A stretch of DNA of 64,000 bases from Bacteroidales bacterium UBA3810 (GTDB lineage Bacteria > Bacteroidota > Bacteroidia > Bacteroidales > Paludibacteraceae), in contig DFEE01000003.1 in the NCBI GenBank assembly GCA_002368645.1, positions 1 to 64,000 on the forward strand, written 5' to 3'. The translations under genes and the position numbers were made by a program. Positions 26,251 to 35,277 of this stretch are shown here, one piece after another. The notes under the pieces are model-generated. The model was not told where the DNA came from, ran no database searches, and saw nothing but the letters and a program-made list of their open reading frames with translations. Numbering within the stretch: the stretch's first letter is position 1; each line of letters begins with the position of its first letter.

Positions 26251-27411
26251 ATGAATATTTTGATTATTGCACGAGGTATTCCATCAAAACAAGATCCTCA
26301 ATGGGGAAGTTTTGAATTTGATCAGGCAAAAGCTTTGAAAGCATTAGGCCATCAAGTAACAATCGCATCTGTTGATACGCGATTACGCTTATATTGGCGA
26401 ACGATTGGTCTAACACGAGGAATGATAGATGGTATCAAAACTTATAATATATTCTTTCTTCCGGGGAAAATAGTGCGCATATTAGGCTCTTCCATGTTTA
26501 ATCGTTATAATGCATGGCTATGGCATAAAATAGAAAAGGTTTTATTGAAAGATGAAAAATTTGATATAATATACACTCATTATTTACCAAAAACTCATAG
26601 TGCAATTCGTTATTTACAACATATCAACGCTCCTATTGTTGCTATAGAACATTGGTCGGAAGTAAACCAGTCCACGCTTCGACCACATGTAAAAAAAATG
26701 GGTGATGAGGCATATCCGAAAGTGGATAGACTAATTACGGTGTCTTATGCTGCACGCAAATCTATAATGCATCATTTCGCGATTGATTCTACAGTTGTTT
26801 ATAACATGGTGGATTCTTCATTTAGATATGATGTAAAACTACTAAAGAAAAATAATGATAAATTTATTTTTACTGCAGTTGGAAATTTACTTCCCATAAA
26901 AGGCTACGATACCCTTATCCATGCTTGCGCAAAAGTAGCAATACCAAGAAACAAATGGGAATTGCGTATTGCCGGACATGGAAAGTCAAAAAGTTATATG
27001 TCATCGCTAATTACAAAATATGGTTTACAAGAAAACATCACACTAGTTGGACAAAAAGACAAAGCTGGTATTGTGGATTTATTGAATCAATCCGATGCTT
27101 TTGTTCTAGCTTCTCGTTCAGAAACATTTGGTGTTGTTTACATAGAAGCCATGGCATGTGGATTACCTATTATAGCAACCCGTTGTGGAGGACCGGAAGA
27201 ATTTGTAAATGAGAAGAATGGACTCTTAGTCCCTGTAGATGACGTAGATGCATTAGCTACTGCAATTAAATACATGTATGAACATTATCCAAACTATAAT
27301 CGGCAGGCTATTGCTGATGATTGCAAAGCCCGTTTCTCATCCGAAGTCATCGCTAAACAATTGACTGAGATATTTGAAGACGTTATTGCAAAAAACACTA
27401 TAAATAGCTAA
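26251..27411 (+). CDS. GT4 family glycosyltransferase
   Basis: This GT-B enzyme of about 386 residues has a Gly-rich N-terminal donor-side start (ILIIARGIPSKQDPQWGSFE) and the C-terminal nucleotide-sugar motif SETFGVVYIEAMACGLPII followed by ATRCGGPEEFV (about residues 290-320). The ATG at 26251 is preferred over an in-frame TTG nine bases upstream. It likely adds a further sugar of the repeat unit. Transcription of this first block may end soon after, because a new promoter follows at 27441. Confidence 0.88.
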   Translation: MNILIIARGIPSKQDPQWGSFEFDQAKALKALGHQVTIASVDTRLRLYWRTIGLTRGMIDGIKTYNIFFLPGKIVRILGSSMFNRYNAWLWHKIEKVLLKDEKFDIIYTHYLPKTHSAIRYLQHINAPIVAIEHWSEVNQSTLRPHVKKMGDEAYPKVDRLITVSYAARKSIMHHFAIDSTVVYNMVDSSFRYDVKLLKKNNDKFIFTAVGNLLPIKGYDTLIHACAKVAIPRNKWELRIAGHGKSKSYMSSLITKYGLQENITLVGQKDKAGIVDLLNQSDAFVLASRSETFGVVYIEAMACGLPIIATRCGGPEEFVNEKNGLLVPVDDVDALATAIKYMYEHYPNYNRQAIADDCKARFSSEVIAKQLTEIFEDVIAKNTINS

Positions 27412-27440
27412 TTTATTTTATTAAATTTTATTAGAAATTA

Positions 27441-27472
27441 TTTGCATATATTATATTTTTTTTGTAACTTTG
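27441..27472 (+). promoter_or_regulatory. Internal promoter of the polysaccharide locus
   Basis: TTTG at 27441-27444 (TTTGCATATA), 20 bases, TAACTTTG at 27465-27472, just upstream of the NeuD-like gene. It separates the glycan-assembly block from the acyl block. Confidence 0.78.
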
Positions 27473-27493
27473 CGCGATTTTTGAGATAAACAC

Positions 27494-28126
27494 ATGAAAC
27501 AATTAATCATTATAGGTGCCGGAGGTATGGGTAGGTCCATGTACGATATGGCATGTAATAGCCTCGGATATGAGACAGAATATGTGGTCAAGGGTTTTAT
27601 TGATGACAATCTGTCTGCGTTGGATGGATACGATAACTATCCTCCCGTATTAGGAGCTATTAACGGCTTCCACCCTGAAGAAGACGAGGTATTTGTTTGC
27701 TCTATAGGCGGAGCATCTCGCCGCAAATGTATCGAAGAGATTATTGCCAAAGGCGGACATTTCATAAACCTCATTCACAAAACTGCTTATATCGGCACAA
27801 ACGTAAAGATGGGCGAAGGAAATATCTTAGGTTCCTATGCTCGTATTGCATGCGATTCCGTGATTGGTTCCCATAACCTAATACAGAACTATGCCGATGT
27901 GGCTCATGATTGTAAGTTAGGCGATTTTAACCGCATCGATTGCTACGTGATGATGGTAGGCGGCACAGAACTGCAAGATGAGACAAACATACACACTCGC
28001 GCTGTACTCAATCATAATGTAGTTGTTGAGAGCAACGCGAGAGTAGCAGCGATGAGTTTTGTTATCAGACGTGTCAAAGCCGGTACAACGGTCATGGGAA
28101 ACCCTGCTACAAGATTAAAAATGTAA
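27494..28126 (+). CDS. NeuD-like sugar O/N-acyltransferase (left-handed beta-helix)
   Basis: This 210-residue protein has an N-terminal nucleotide-binding-like domain (LIIIGAGGMGRSMYDMA) and a C-terminal left-handed beta-helix of hexapeptide repeats (VKMGEGNILGSYARIACDSV and on to GNPATRL). That is the layout of NeuD/PglD acyltransferases. It is the first gene of a five-gene acyl block, so it may be the enzyme that transfers the acyl group made by the following genes rather than a simple acetyltransferase. That role is inference. Confidence 0.8.
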   Translation: MKQLIIIGAGGMGRSMYDMACNSLGYETEYVVKGFIDDNLSALDGYDNYPPVLGAINGFHPEEDEVFVCSIGGASRRKCIEEIIAKGGHFINLIHKTAYIGTNVKMGEGNILGSYARIACDSVIGSHNLIQNYADVAHDCKLGDFNRIDCYVMMVGGTELQDETNIHTRAVLNHNVVVESNARVAAMSFVIRRVKAGTTVMGNPATRLKM

Positions 28127-28147
28127 TAACAATTAAATAATACAATT

Positions 28148-28381
28148 ATGGACATTCAAGAATTTATCAACAATTTCGCAGATCAACTTGATGAGACAAC
28201 AGTTGATCAACTGAAAGCAGACACACGTTATCGTGAATTACCGGATTGGAGTTCGCTCGTTGCGCTTTCTGTTATCGCAATGATCGATGACGAGTATGAC
28301 ATCATTCTCAAGGGAGAAGAGATGCGTGCAACTAACACAATCGGTGAGTTATGTAATTTAGTTGCGTCAAAATTGAGTTAA
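28148..28381 (+). CDS. Acyl carrier protein (first copy)
   Basis: This 77-residue acidic protein has the ACP fold pattern. The phosphopantetheine site is the DWSSLVALSVIAMIDDEY segment (Ser near 36-37), a variant of the usual DSL motif. It would carry a growing or finished acyl chain by a thioester. It sits 21 bases after the NeuD-like gene and 5 bases before a reductase, and differs in sequence from the second ACP at 30213, so the two carriers may serve different steps. Confidence 0.82.
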   Translation: MDIQEFINNFADQLDETTVDQLKADTRYRELPDWSSLVALSVIAMIDDEYDIILKGEEMRATNTIGELCNLVASKLS

Positions 28382-28386
28382 TACGC

Positions 28387-29145
28387 ATGGATTTTGATCC
28401 GAGATATAATCCTTTCTCTTTAGTTGGTAAGACTGTTCTTATTACCGGGGCATCTTCCGGTATCGGACGTGAGACTGCGATAGAGTGCTCTAAGTTAGGT
28501 GCTCGATGTTTCATTACAGCTCGTAATGAAGAACGACTGCAAGAGACGATGAGCCAATTGGTTGGAGATGGACATGAGTATATAGTTGCCGACTTGTCAA
28601 CTCAAGAAGGAATAGATGAGGTATGCGCTCAGGTTTCTGCTTTAGATGGCGTAGTAAACAATGCAGGAGTGAATAGACGCAAACCAATGGCTTTTATCAA
28701 AGGAGATGATTTGGATTATATATTCCATACTAACACGTATGCTCCGATTTTAGTCATCAAATCTCTTCTCAAAAAGAAAAAGATTGCCAATGGTGCATCG
28801 TTGGTATTCACATCATCTGTCGCATCGATGAGTTCAGATTTTGGCAATGCCATGTACGGAGCTTCAAAATCGGCCTTAACATCTTACATGCATTATTGTG
28901 CAAGAGAATTAGCCGACAAAGGCATTCGCGCTAATACCGTTCACCCGGGTATGGTTGAGACAAATCTTATTCATAGCGGAGCCGTTGCTCAAGAGGATTT
29001 AGAGAAAGATATGTTGCGCTATCCGCTCAAACGATATGGACGTCCTCAAGAGATAGCACATATGATGATCTATCTGCTTTCTGACGCTTCGTCTTGGGTG
29101 ACTGGTCAATCATTTGTAATAGACGGAGGTATAACTCTCAAATAA
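28387..29145 (+). CDS. SDR family oxidoreductase, 3-oxoacyl-ACP reductase-like
   Basis: This 252-residue short-chain dehydrogenase has TGASSGIGRETA (about 20-31), VNNAGVNRRKPM (about 94-105), catalytic SSVASMSS and the YGASK pair (Tyr, Lys near 158-162), ending with GQSFVIDGGITLK. It would reduce a 3-oxoacyl-ACP to a 3-hydroxyacyl-ACP with NADPH. Its place between an ACP and a KAS III enzyme supports this. A few bases separate it from both neighbours. Confidence 0.85.
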   Translation: MDFDPRYNPFSLVGKTVLITGASSGIGRETAIECSKLGARCFITARNEERLQETMSQLVGDGHEYIVADLSTQEGIDEVCAQVSALDGVVNNAGVNRRKPMAFIKGDDLDYIFHTNTYAPILVIKSLLKKKKIANGASLVFTSSVASMSSDFGNAMYGASKSALTSYMHYCARELADKGIRANTVHPGMVETNLIHSGAVAQEDLEKDMLRYPLKRYGRPQEIAHMMIYLLSDASSWVTGQSFVIDGGITLK

Positions 29146-29153
29146 TTTTAATT

Positions 29154-30209
29154 ATGGCTTTTGCTACTATCAAAAACGTATCTATCAGAGGTATAAGCGC
29201 TTGTGTACCTGCGCATATAGAGGAGAATATAGGTCTTCCAGTATTCATAGAAGGCGAAGCAGAGCGTGTCATTGCTCAAACAGGTATAGAACGTAAGCAC
29301 ACTGTTGAACCAGGAACAACAGTTACCGATTTATGTGCTGCTGCATTTGAAAAACTAATTACCGAACTCGGCTGGGAAAGGGAATCTATTGAGATTCTTA
29401 TTCTTGTTTCGTCTGCAGGCGATTATATTACTCCTGCTTCGGCTAATGTGTTGCACGGCAGACTTAATTTATCGGAAGAGTGTTTGTGCTATGACATTCG
29501 CCAAGGCTGCCCGGGATGGATTGTCGGTATAAGTACTGTTTCATCGCTAATGATGACCGGAAACTACAAACGAGCCATCCTCTTATGTGGTGACTCTTCT
29601 ACCATCATGAAATCTCCCAAGGACAAAGAGACCCGTCCTTTATTCGGTGATGCCGGAACAGCAACGGCTTTAGAGTATGATGAGAGTGCTAAACCTATAT
29701 ATTTGGAGCACGGTTCGCGCGGAAAAGATTGGCAAGCCATTATGACGCATGACGGAGGACTTCGTCACCCAGTGACTGAGCAATCACTCGTTTATGAAGA
29801 GTTTGGAGAGAATATCGTTCGTCGACCTATTGATAGCATGATGAATGGCATGGACGTATTCGGATTTGCTATTTCTGTTGCGCCAAAGAGCCTCACCTCG
29901 CTCATGGAGAAGTTTGAATTGAAAGATGAAGACGTAGATACTTATCTTTTCCATCAAGCCAATAAGTACCTCAACGAGAAGATTCGCAAGAAACTTAAAT
30001 TAGCCCCGGAGAAAGTGCCTTATAGCCTCAAGGACTTCGGAAACACAGGCCCTGCTACTATTCCTTTGACACTTGTAACTCAATGTAGAGATAAATACAG
30101 CACCTCTCATCTGCGTACAATTGCTTGTGCTTTTGGCGTCGGTTTAGCGTGGGCTAATATGTATTTTGAGACTGACAATATTATTTGCCCGGAATTGATA
30201 CTTTTATAG
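29154..30209 (+). CDS. 3-oxoacyl-ACP synthase III (KAS III/FabH-like)
   Basis: This 351-residue thiolase-fold enzyme keeps the KAS III triad: Cys119 in IRQGCPGW, His in LFHQANKYL (about 267) and Asn in DFGNTGPATIPL (about 297). It joins an acyl starter to a malonyl-type extender with loss of CO2. The start at 29154 is chosen because MAFATIKNVSIRGISACVP is the family opening; earlier in-frame codons overlap the reductase. As a second FabH-like gene outside a fatty-acid cluster, it is likely to be dedicated to the polysaccharide substituent. Confidence 0.86.
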   Translation: MAFATIKNVSIRGISACVPAHIEENIGLPVFIEGEAERVIAQTGIERKHTVEPGTTVTDLCAAAFEKLITELGWERESIEILILVSSAGDYITPASANVLHGRLNLSEECLCYDIRQGCPGWIVGISTVSSLMMTGNYKRAILLCGDSSTIMKSPKDKETRPLFGDAGTATALEYDESAKPIYLEHGSRGKDWQAIMTHDGGLRHPVTEQSLVYEEFGENIVRRPIDSMMNGMDVFGFAISVAPKSLTSLMEKFELKDEDVDTYLFHQANKYLNEKIRKKLKLAPEKVPYSLKDFGNTGPATIPLTLVTQCRDKYSTSHLRTIACAFGVGLAWANMYFETDNIICPELILL

Positions 30210-30212
30210 ATT

Positions 30213-30449
30213 ATGACAAATTTAGAAAGATATAATAATGTTCTCTGTGATATTCTGCAGATTACAGAAGACGAACTTCCAAATGCTCGCCTTAAAGAAA
30301 CACAAACTTGGGATTCAGTAGGTCACATGACTCTATTATCTGCGATTGAAGATGAGTTTGATATCTTCATTGAGCCGGAAGACATGATGTCTCTTGATTC
30401 ATACGAAACCGGAAAAGATATCGTTCGTAAATACGGAGTTGAACTATAA
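30213..30449 (+). CDS. Acyl carrier protein (second copy)
   Basis: This 78-residue ACP has the phosphopantetheine motif TWDSVGHMTLLSAIEDEF (Ser near residue 31), closer to the standard DSx than the first ACP. It starts 3 bases after the KAS III stop, and its stop shares a base with the ligase ATG (TAATG), so synthesis with the ligase is coupled. The ligase may load this carrier. Confidence 0.85.
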   Translation: MTNLERYNNVLCDILQITEDELPNARLKETQTWDSVGHMTLLSAIEDEFDIFIEPEDMMSLDSYETGKDIVRKYGVEL

Positions 30450-31861
30450 TGTTTTTTGATTTAACTAAATACGGAAAGCAATCAGCAGTCATTACTGATA
30501 ATGGCGAGCAATTGAGTTATCAGGATTTATATCGTGACAGCCATTCTATTGCGACACATGTGCCAGCTGGATCATTTGTATTCACATTATGCGAAAATCA
30601 TATTGGCGCATTTGTTGGATACGTTGCGATGCTGGACAATCATAAGGCTCAAGTGCTGCTTGATGCACATAAGGACTTAGATACTATCCAGCACTTGGCT
30701 GCATCATATAGCCCTGATTTCTATTGGATTCCATTAGAACGCAAGGAAGAGTTCAGCACACATGGTCTAATTGATGAGCAATCGGTATGTGACTATAAAG
30801 GCTATTGTTTAGCGCGCGGAGTTCATCGTTCAGAGACAAAAGTTCATGACGAACTCTTACTCTGTCTTACGACCTCCGGTTCTACCGGTTCTCCTAAGTT
30901 TGTTCGTATTAGCGAAGGGAATCTAAAGTCAAACACTATTTCTATCGCTCAGTATCTATCCATTGATAAGACAGAGCGTCCAATCACATCGCTGCCGATG
31001 TATTATAGTTTCGGCATGTCGGTCATCAACAGTCATCTCATGCAAGGTGCTACCATCTTGCTTACAGATAAGACTGTTGTACAACGTGAGTTTTGGACTT
31101 TCCTGAAGGAGCAGCAAGCTACGTCTATTGCCGGAGTTCCTTATACATACGAGACGCTCAAGGCTTATCGTTTCTTCCGCATGGATCTACCCTACCTCAA
31201 AACCATGATTCAGGCAGGAGGAAAGCTCAACGCAGAGATAGTCAAAGAGTACGCAGATTTTGCGGCAGACAAAGGCAAACGTTTCTTCGTCATGTACGGT
31301 CAAACAGAAGCCTCACCGCGTATCAGCTATCTGCCATATGAAAAAGCAACTGAAAAATATAGCAGTATCGGCATTCCTGTTCCTGGAGGCAAAATGAGTA
31401 TCATCGACGTAGAGGGCCATGAGATAACAACCCCTAACACCGATGGAGAATTAATTTACTATGGTCCTAATGTATGTCTTGGCTATGCTGAGTGTCGAGA
31501 AGATTTAACAAAAGGCGATGAGAACAACGGATGTCTGCACACAGGTGATGTGGCTCGTTTTGATGAAGAAGGACTATTTTATATCACCGGTCGTCTCAAG
31601 CGATTTGTTAAAGTTTGGGGTAATAGATGTAATCTTGATGCGATTGAACAATTGGTCAAAGCTATTACTACAGATTGTGCGTGCGTAGGCGTGGACGATT
31701 TAGTTACAATTTACGTGACTAAAGATGGTTTAGTGGAATCTATTGTGAATCTATTGAGCGGTAAAACCGGATTAAATCCACAGGCGTTCCGTGTAGAAAC
31801 AATTCCATCTATTCCGAAAATGGAGTCTGGGAAGATAGACTATAAGCATTTAATAGCTTGA
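30449..31861 (+). CDS. ANL superfamily acyl-adenylate ligase
   Basis: This 470-residue AMP-forming enzyme has the phosphate-binding loop LTTSGSTGSPKFVRIS (about 143-158), the GQTEASPR motif, and the LHTGDVARFDEEGLFYITGR hinge (about 370-390). It ends near MESGKIDYKHL with the conserved lysine. It activates a carboxylic acid as the acyl-AMP and transfers it to a thiol, here most plausibly the ACP encoded just upstream with a one-base overlap. The acid is unknown. It completes a set able to prime, extend and reduce a short acyl chain. Confidence 0.85.
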   Translation: MFFDLTKYGKQSAVITDNGEQLSYQDLYRDSHSIATHVPAGSFVFTLCENHIGAFVGYVAMLDNHKAQVLLDAHKDLDTIQHLAASYSPDFYWIPLERKEEFSTHGLIDEQSVCDYKGYCLARGVHRSETKVHDELLLCLTTSGSTGSPKFVRISEGNLKSNTISIAQYLSIDKTERPITSLPMYYSFGMSVINSHLMQGATILLTDKTVVQREFWTFLKEQQATSIAGVPYTYETLKAYRFFRMDLPYLKTMIQAGGKLNAEIVKEYADFAADKGKRFFVMYGQTEASPRISYLPYEKATEKYSSIGIPVPGGKMSIIDVEGHEITTPNTDGELIYYGPNVCLGYAECREDLTKGDENNGCLHTGDVARFDEEGLFYITGRLKRFVKVWGNRCNLDAIEQLVKAITTDCACVGVDDLVTIYVTKDGLVESIVNLLSGKTGLNPQAFRVETIPSIPKMESGKIDYKHLIA

Positions 31862-31867
31862 TTTACG

Positions 31868-32902
31868 ATGAAGCGAACTGTATGGTTGGATATGTTACGA
31901 ATAATGGCGTGTTTTGCCATTATCTTGATACATATATCTGTTCATTTCTATTATTCCCAGCACGAAGACGTACATCTTGCTGGGATTATATGGGATAGTA
32001 TTGTGAGATGGGGTGTTCCTATCTTCATTATGATTAGTGGTACTTTATTCTTGAATCCAGAGAAACAAATTAATTTCAATTCATTATACAACAAGTACAT
32101 TTATAGATTATTTATAGCTTTGGTATTCTGGAACACAATTTATCAAGGAATCTTTGAATGTATCGTTCCTTGCATTATAAACAAAGAACCATTTATCACT
32201 TACATTCCAAAACTTTTTGAACTACACTTTCACATGTGGTTTATGCCCATGATGATTGGAATATATATCGTTATTCCATTATTAAAAGCCATTGTTAATC
32301 ATAAATTAGAGAAATATTTTATTCTATTATGGTTAACTTATCATTTTCTACATACCATAACCACATTAAATATCCCTCATAGAGAATTAGCATTTAGTAT
32401 TTTAGATTCTTTTCAAATTAACATGATAGTAGGTTATAGTGGATACTTCATGTTTGGATATTACCTTTCAAAACAAAATATCAATAAAAACCTATTCATC
32501 ATTGCTATATGCACTCTGTTCATATCTATCATTTTGACAATTATAGGCACATTTTATTATAATGATGAACGTTTGTGGAACGGTATCCCATTTAATATTA
32601 TTATGTTGTCACTTTCTGTTTTTGTTTGCGGAAAATATCTTTTCTCTACATATACGACAAACAAACAAGCAAACAAAAAAACAAATATTTTATCATTAAT
32701 CACCCCGAACATTTTTGGGATATATCTGATCCATGCTTTTTTCCTTCATTTATTATGGTTCATATGGAATGACATGCAAATAGTAGAAAATTTCATTTTA
32801 ACATTAGTTTATATTCCCATACTTACTTTTATCGTATTCATTGTTAGTTTATTCACAATAAAGATGATGCGCAAAATTCCAATATTTAGAAAATTGTGTT
32901 AA
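31868..32902 (+). CDS. Acyltransferase family 3 membrane protein (OafA/WecH-like)
   Basis: This 344-residue inner-membrane protein has about ten helices and the family opening RTVWLDMLRIMACFAIILIH with the conserved His near residue 22. Acyltransferase-3 proteins move acetyl or related groups from cytoplasmic acyl-CoA onto extracytoplasmic glycans. It would O-acylate the polysaccharide. The gene is much more AT-rich than the acyl block before it. Confidence 0.85.
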   Translation: MKRTVWLDMLRIMACFAIILIHISVHFYYSQHEDVHLAGIIWDSIVRWGVPIFIMISGTLFLNPEKQINFNSLYNKYIYRLFIALVFWNTIYQGIFECIVPCIINKEPFITYIPKLFELHFHMWFMPMMIGIYIVIPLLKAIVNHKLEKYFILLWLTYHFLHTITTLNIPHRELAFSILDSFQINMIVGYSGYFMFGYYLSKQNINKNLFIIAICTLFISIILTIIGTFYYNDERLWNGIPFNIIMLSLSVFVCGKYLFSTYTTNKQANKKTNILSLITPNIFGIYLIHAFFLHLLWFIWNDMQIVENFILTLVYIPILTFIVFIVSLFTIKMMRKIPIFRKLC

Positions 32903-33082
32903 TTTGACTATATACACATATGAGTATCAAAAAATATGAATGTGCATGTAGGATTTCAATAAAAGACAGAAATTAGAGTCATAATTTTAGCATTAGGTTA
33001 TATTAATCAATAAATCGTTATCATTATTGATGAGTATATATTAAAATGAAAATAATTGTCATAAATAATAAATAGTTAGAAA
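32903..33082. other. AT-rich intergenic stretch
   Basis: About 180 bases of very AT-rich DNA between two acyltransferase genes. I see no ORF, convincing promoter or hairpin in it; it may be a junction left by gene exchange. Confidence 0.4.
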
Positions 33083-33544
33083 ATGATCACTAAAAAAATC
33101 AGACAAAAAATTAGTAAGTTTTTTGCTCATATGTATGTCGTATTTCTCACAAAATGTCGCAAATACGATATCGGCAAACATTGCAATATTTCATGGAGAG
33201 CCACATTAGATAGAGCTAATCCGAGAGGCATCCATATTGGGGATTATAGTCGTGTAATGCTTGAAGCGTTGATTATCGCTCACGACTATTCCAGAGGCTT
33301 AAATCATAGTATGTGGACCGATACCCGAATTGGACATCATTGTGTAATTGGTGGAAGATCCATCATTCTGCCCGGCGTTACATTGGGCAATCATGTATTT
33401 GTTGCCGCAGGAAGCGTAGTAACAAAAAGTTTTCCTGATCATTGTATGATTGGCGGCAATCCAGCAAAGATTATACGTACGGGAACCATTATCACAGACA
33501 ATACGCAAATATTAGAGCCCGGTGAACTGGTACAGAAAAAATAG
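33083..33544 (+). CDS. Left-handed beta-helix acyltransferase (WcaF/CysE-LacA family)
   Basis: This 153-residue protein consists largely of hexapeptide repeats ending in the family pattern TRIGHHCVIGGRSIILPGVT, GNHVFVAAGSVVTKSFPDHC, then IGGNPAKIIR. The HDYSRG segment holds the likely catalytic His. It should transfer an acetyl group from acetyl-CoA to a sugar hydroxyl. The end of the gene overlaps the next by 23 bases. Confidence 0.85.
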   Translation: MITKKIRQKISKFFAHMYVVFLTKCRKYDIGKHCNISWRATLDRANPRGIHIGDYSRVMLEALIIAHDYSRGLNHSMWTDTRIGHHCVIGGRSIILPGVTLGNHVFVAAGSVVTKSFPDHCMIGGNPAKIIRTGTIITDNTQILEPGELVQKK

Positions 33545-34313
33545 TTTTTTCCTTTTTGTTCTGATAACATTCTGTGTTATCCAGACAGGTTGCAGTACAA
33601 AAAATGAGGCAAACATAGATCAGCAAGTAGTCGTAGCTACTATGGGAGCCTCGTTGATGGATCCGGGCAACGGATGGGTAGAGTGTGCCTGTACACAAGC
33701 CGGCATACTATGTATGAATAAAGCAGTTAGCGGTGAAATGGTATATGATTTTGCCTACAAATTATGGAAAGAAGAATATGCTACACCGACTGAACTACAA
33801 GAAATTGATATCTTGCTTATCCAATTTGCCAATTGCAAAGATATATATGGCGACGAAGCCACATTATATGCTACTGCGGAAGAATATATTGCGAATCTGG
33901 ATACGACCATTTCTAAGCCATTCAAGAAATATAGTTATGCCCAAAGTATGGATTATATATTGAAGAAATGGCAGCAGATATGCAATCAATACAACAAGCC
34001 GATGCATGTACTATTTGTTACTCACTGGCATGACGCACGCACCATTTATAACACTGCAGTCAGACAATTAGCCGAAAGATGGAATACAGAAGTTGTTGAA
34101 TTAGATTGCAATATCGGATTTACCAAAGAGATACCGGACAGCGATGGAAGACAACCCTCCATCAAATATGCAGTAAATACCGAAAAAATAAATGGTATCG
34201 AATATGGCTGGCACCCATTGCGGGGAGATAAAGGAACATATATCCAGAACAAAATGGCATCCATTCTATATGACAAATTAATATCATACATTGCAGAACA
34301 CGATATACAATAG
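33522..34313 (+). CDS. SGNH-like hydrolase lipoprotein
   Basis: This 263-residue protein starts from a GTG inside the preceding gene. It has a lipoprotein-type signal (FFLFVLITFCVIQTGC) and then VVVATMGASLMDPGNGWVE, which fits block I of SGNH/GDSL hydrolases (GxS in place of GDS). The region ILLIQFANCKD and a late GYGWHPL-like EYGWHPLRGDKG with His may supply the other catalytic blocks. It could remove or transfer O-acyl groups on the polysaccharide in the periplasm. The family match is moderate. Confidence 0.6.
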   Translation: MNWYRKNSFFLFVLITFCVIQTGCSTKNEANIDQQVVVATMGASLMDPGNGWVECACTQAGILCMNKAVSGEMVYDFAYKLWKEEYATPTELQEIDILLIQFANCKDIYGDEATLYATAEEYIANLDTTISKPFKKYSYAQSMDYILKKWQQICNQYNKPMHVLFVTHWHDARTIYNTAVRQLAERWNTEVVELDCNIGFTKEIPDSDGRQPSIKYAVNTEKINGIEYGWHPLRGDKGTYIQNKMASILYDKLISYIAEHDIQ

Positions 34314-34364
34314 TCGCTCCTTAAAATGAACTATAGATGAGAGAAAGACAAAAACTATCATTAA

Positions 34365-34502
34365 CTTACCGTAAAAACAATATTAGGAACAGGGACTGCA
34401 TACCCAAAACTGGTAAAACTCATTCGTAATAATGATTTTGTAAATCTGGAGAATGCAGACAACAGGATAGATTGGAATGCTGTACCACAGATAAAATTAT
34501 AG
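34365..34502 (+). pseudogene. 3' remnant of an unrecognised coding sequence
   Basis: Between the SGNH gene and the phosphoglycosyltransferase, 45 codons stay open to a TAG but have no start. They read like protein (TILGTGTAYPKLVKLIRNND, then FVNLENADNRIDW). It is probably the 3' end of a gene removed when the locus was remodelled. I do not recognise the family. Confidence 0.4.
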
Positions 34503-34508
34503 TCCGAT

Positions 34509-35117
34509 ATGTACGCACATTTTTTGAAACGAATATTTGATTTTACGTTGGCACTGGTGGCAATCTTGTGCCTCAGCCCGATATTGATTGTAGTCACAAT
34601 CTGGCTGCATTTTGCCAATAAGGGTGCCGGGGCATTCTTCACCCAAGAGCGTCCGGGGAAAGGAGAGAAGATTTTTCACGTAGTAAAATTCAAATCCATG
34701 ACGGACGAACGCGATGAAGAAGGAAATCTCCTTCCTGATGAGAAACGCCTGACGCCTATCGGCAAATTCATCCGCAAAACATCCATTGACGAACTACCGC
34801 AGTTATTCAATGTGCTGAAAGGCGATATGGCTCTGATTGGTCCGAGACCATTATTAGTAAAATATCTGCCACTCTACTCTCCTGAACAGCATCGACGTCA
34901 CGAGATCCGCCCGGGTATCACCGGTTGGGCACAAGTGAACGGGCGCAATGCCATTACGCATACCAAGAAATTTGAATACGATGTATGGTACGTTGATCAT
35001 CTCAGTTTCGGTCTGGATATGAAGATTATATTCATGACTATACATAATGTGCTCCACCGCAAAGATATTTCACACGAAGGTGTAGCCACTGCAGAACCGT
35101 TTAACGGACATAACTGA
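34509..35117 (+). CDS. Undecaprenyl-phosphate phosphoglycosyltransferase (PglC-like, initiating enzyme)
   Basis: This 202-residue monotopic enzyme starts repeat-unit synthesis by moving a sugar-1-phosphate to undecaprenyl phosphate. It has a re-entrant N-terminal helix (KRIFDFTLALVAILCLSP) and the core KFKSMTDERDEEGN with the catalytic Asp-Glu type pair, then RKTSIDELPQLFNVLKGDM, IGPRPLL and RPGITGWAQVNGRN. The size fits small PglC/WcaJ C-domain forms. It is the last gene before a strong terminator, a common position for the priming transferase. Confidence 0.9.
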   Translation: MYAHFLKRIFDFTLALVAILCLSPILIVVTIWLHFANKGAGAFFTQERPGKGEKIFHVVKFKSMTDERDEEGNLLPDEKRLTPIGKFIRKTSIDELPQLFNVLKGDMALIGPRPLLVKYLPLYSPEQHRRHEIRPGITGWAQVNGRNAITHTKKFEYDVWYVDHLSFGLDMKIIFMTIHNVLHRKDISHEGVATAEPFNGHN

Positions 35118-35178
35118 TAATAATTTAACTATATGGAACGGAAAACAATATATTTATGTTTGGATCATATGTGCCCGC

Positions 35179-35217
35179 ATACAAAAAATCTGCACCAAAT
35201 GTGCAGATTTTTTGTAT
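35179..35217. terminator. Bidirectional intrinsic terminator
   Basis: A 17-bp perfect stem with arms at 35179-35195 and 35201-35217 around the loop caaat, with runs of A/T at the outer ends (AAAAAATCTGCAC / GTGCAGATTTTTT). It lies between the convergent ends of the polysaccharide locus and the M3 peptidase gene. Confidence 0.9.
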
Positions 35218-35277
35218 AAGATATGTTTTCATAATACATGATCAATAGTCACAGCTACAAACACACTGCGGTCTCGG

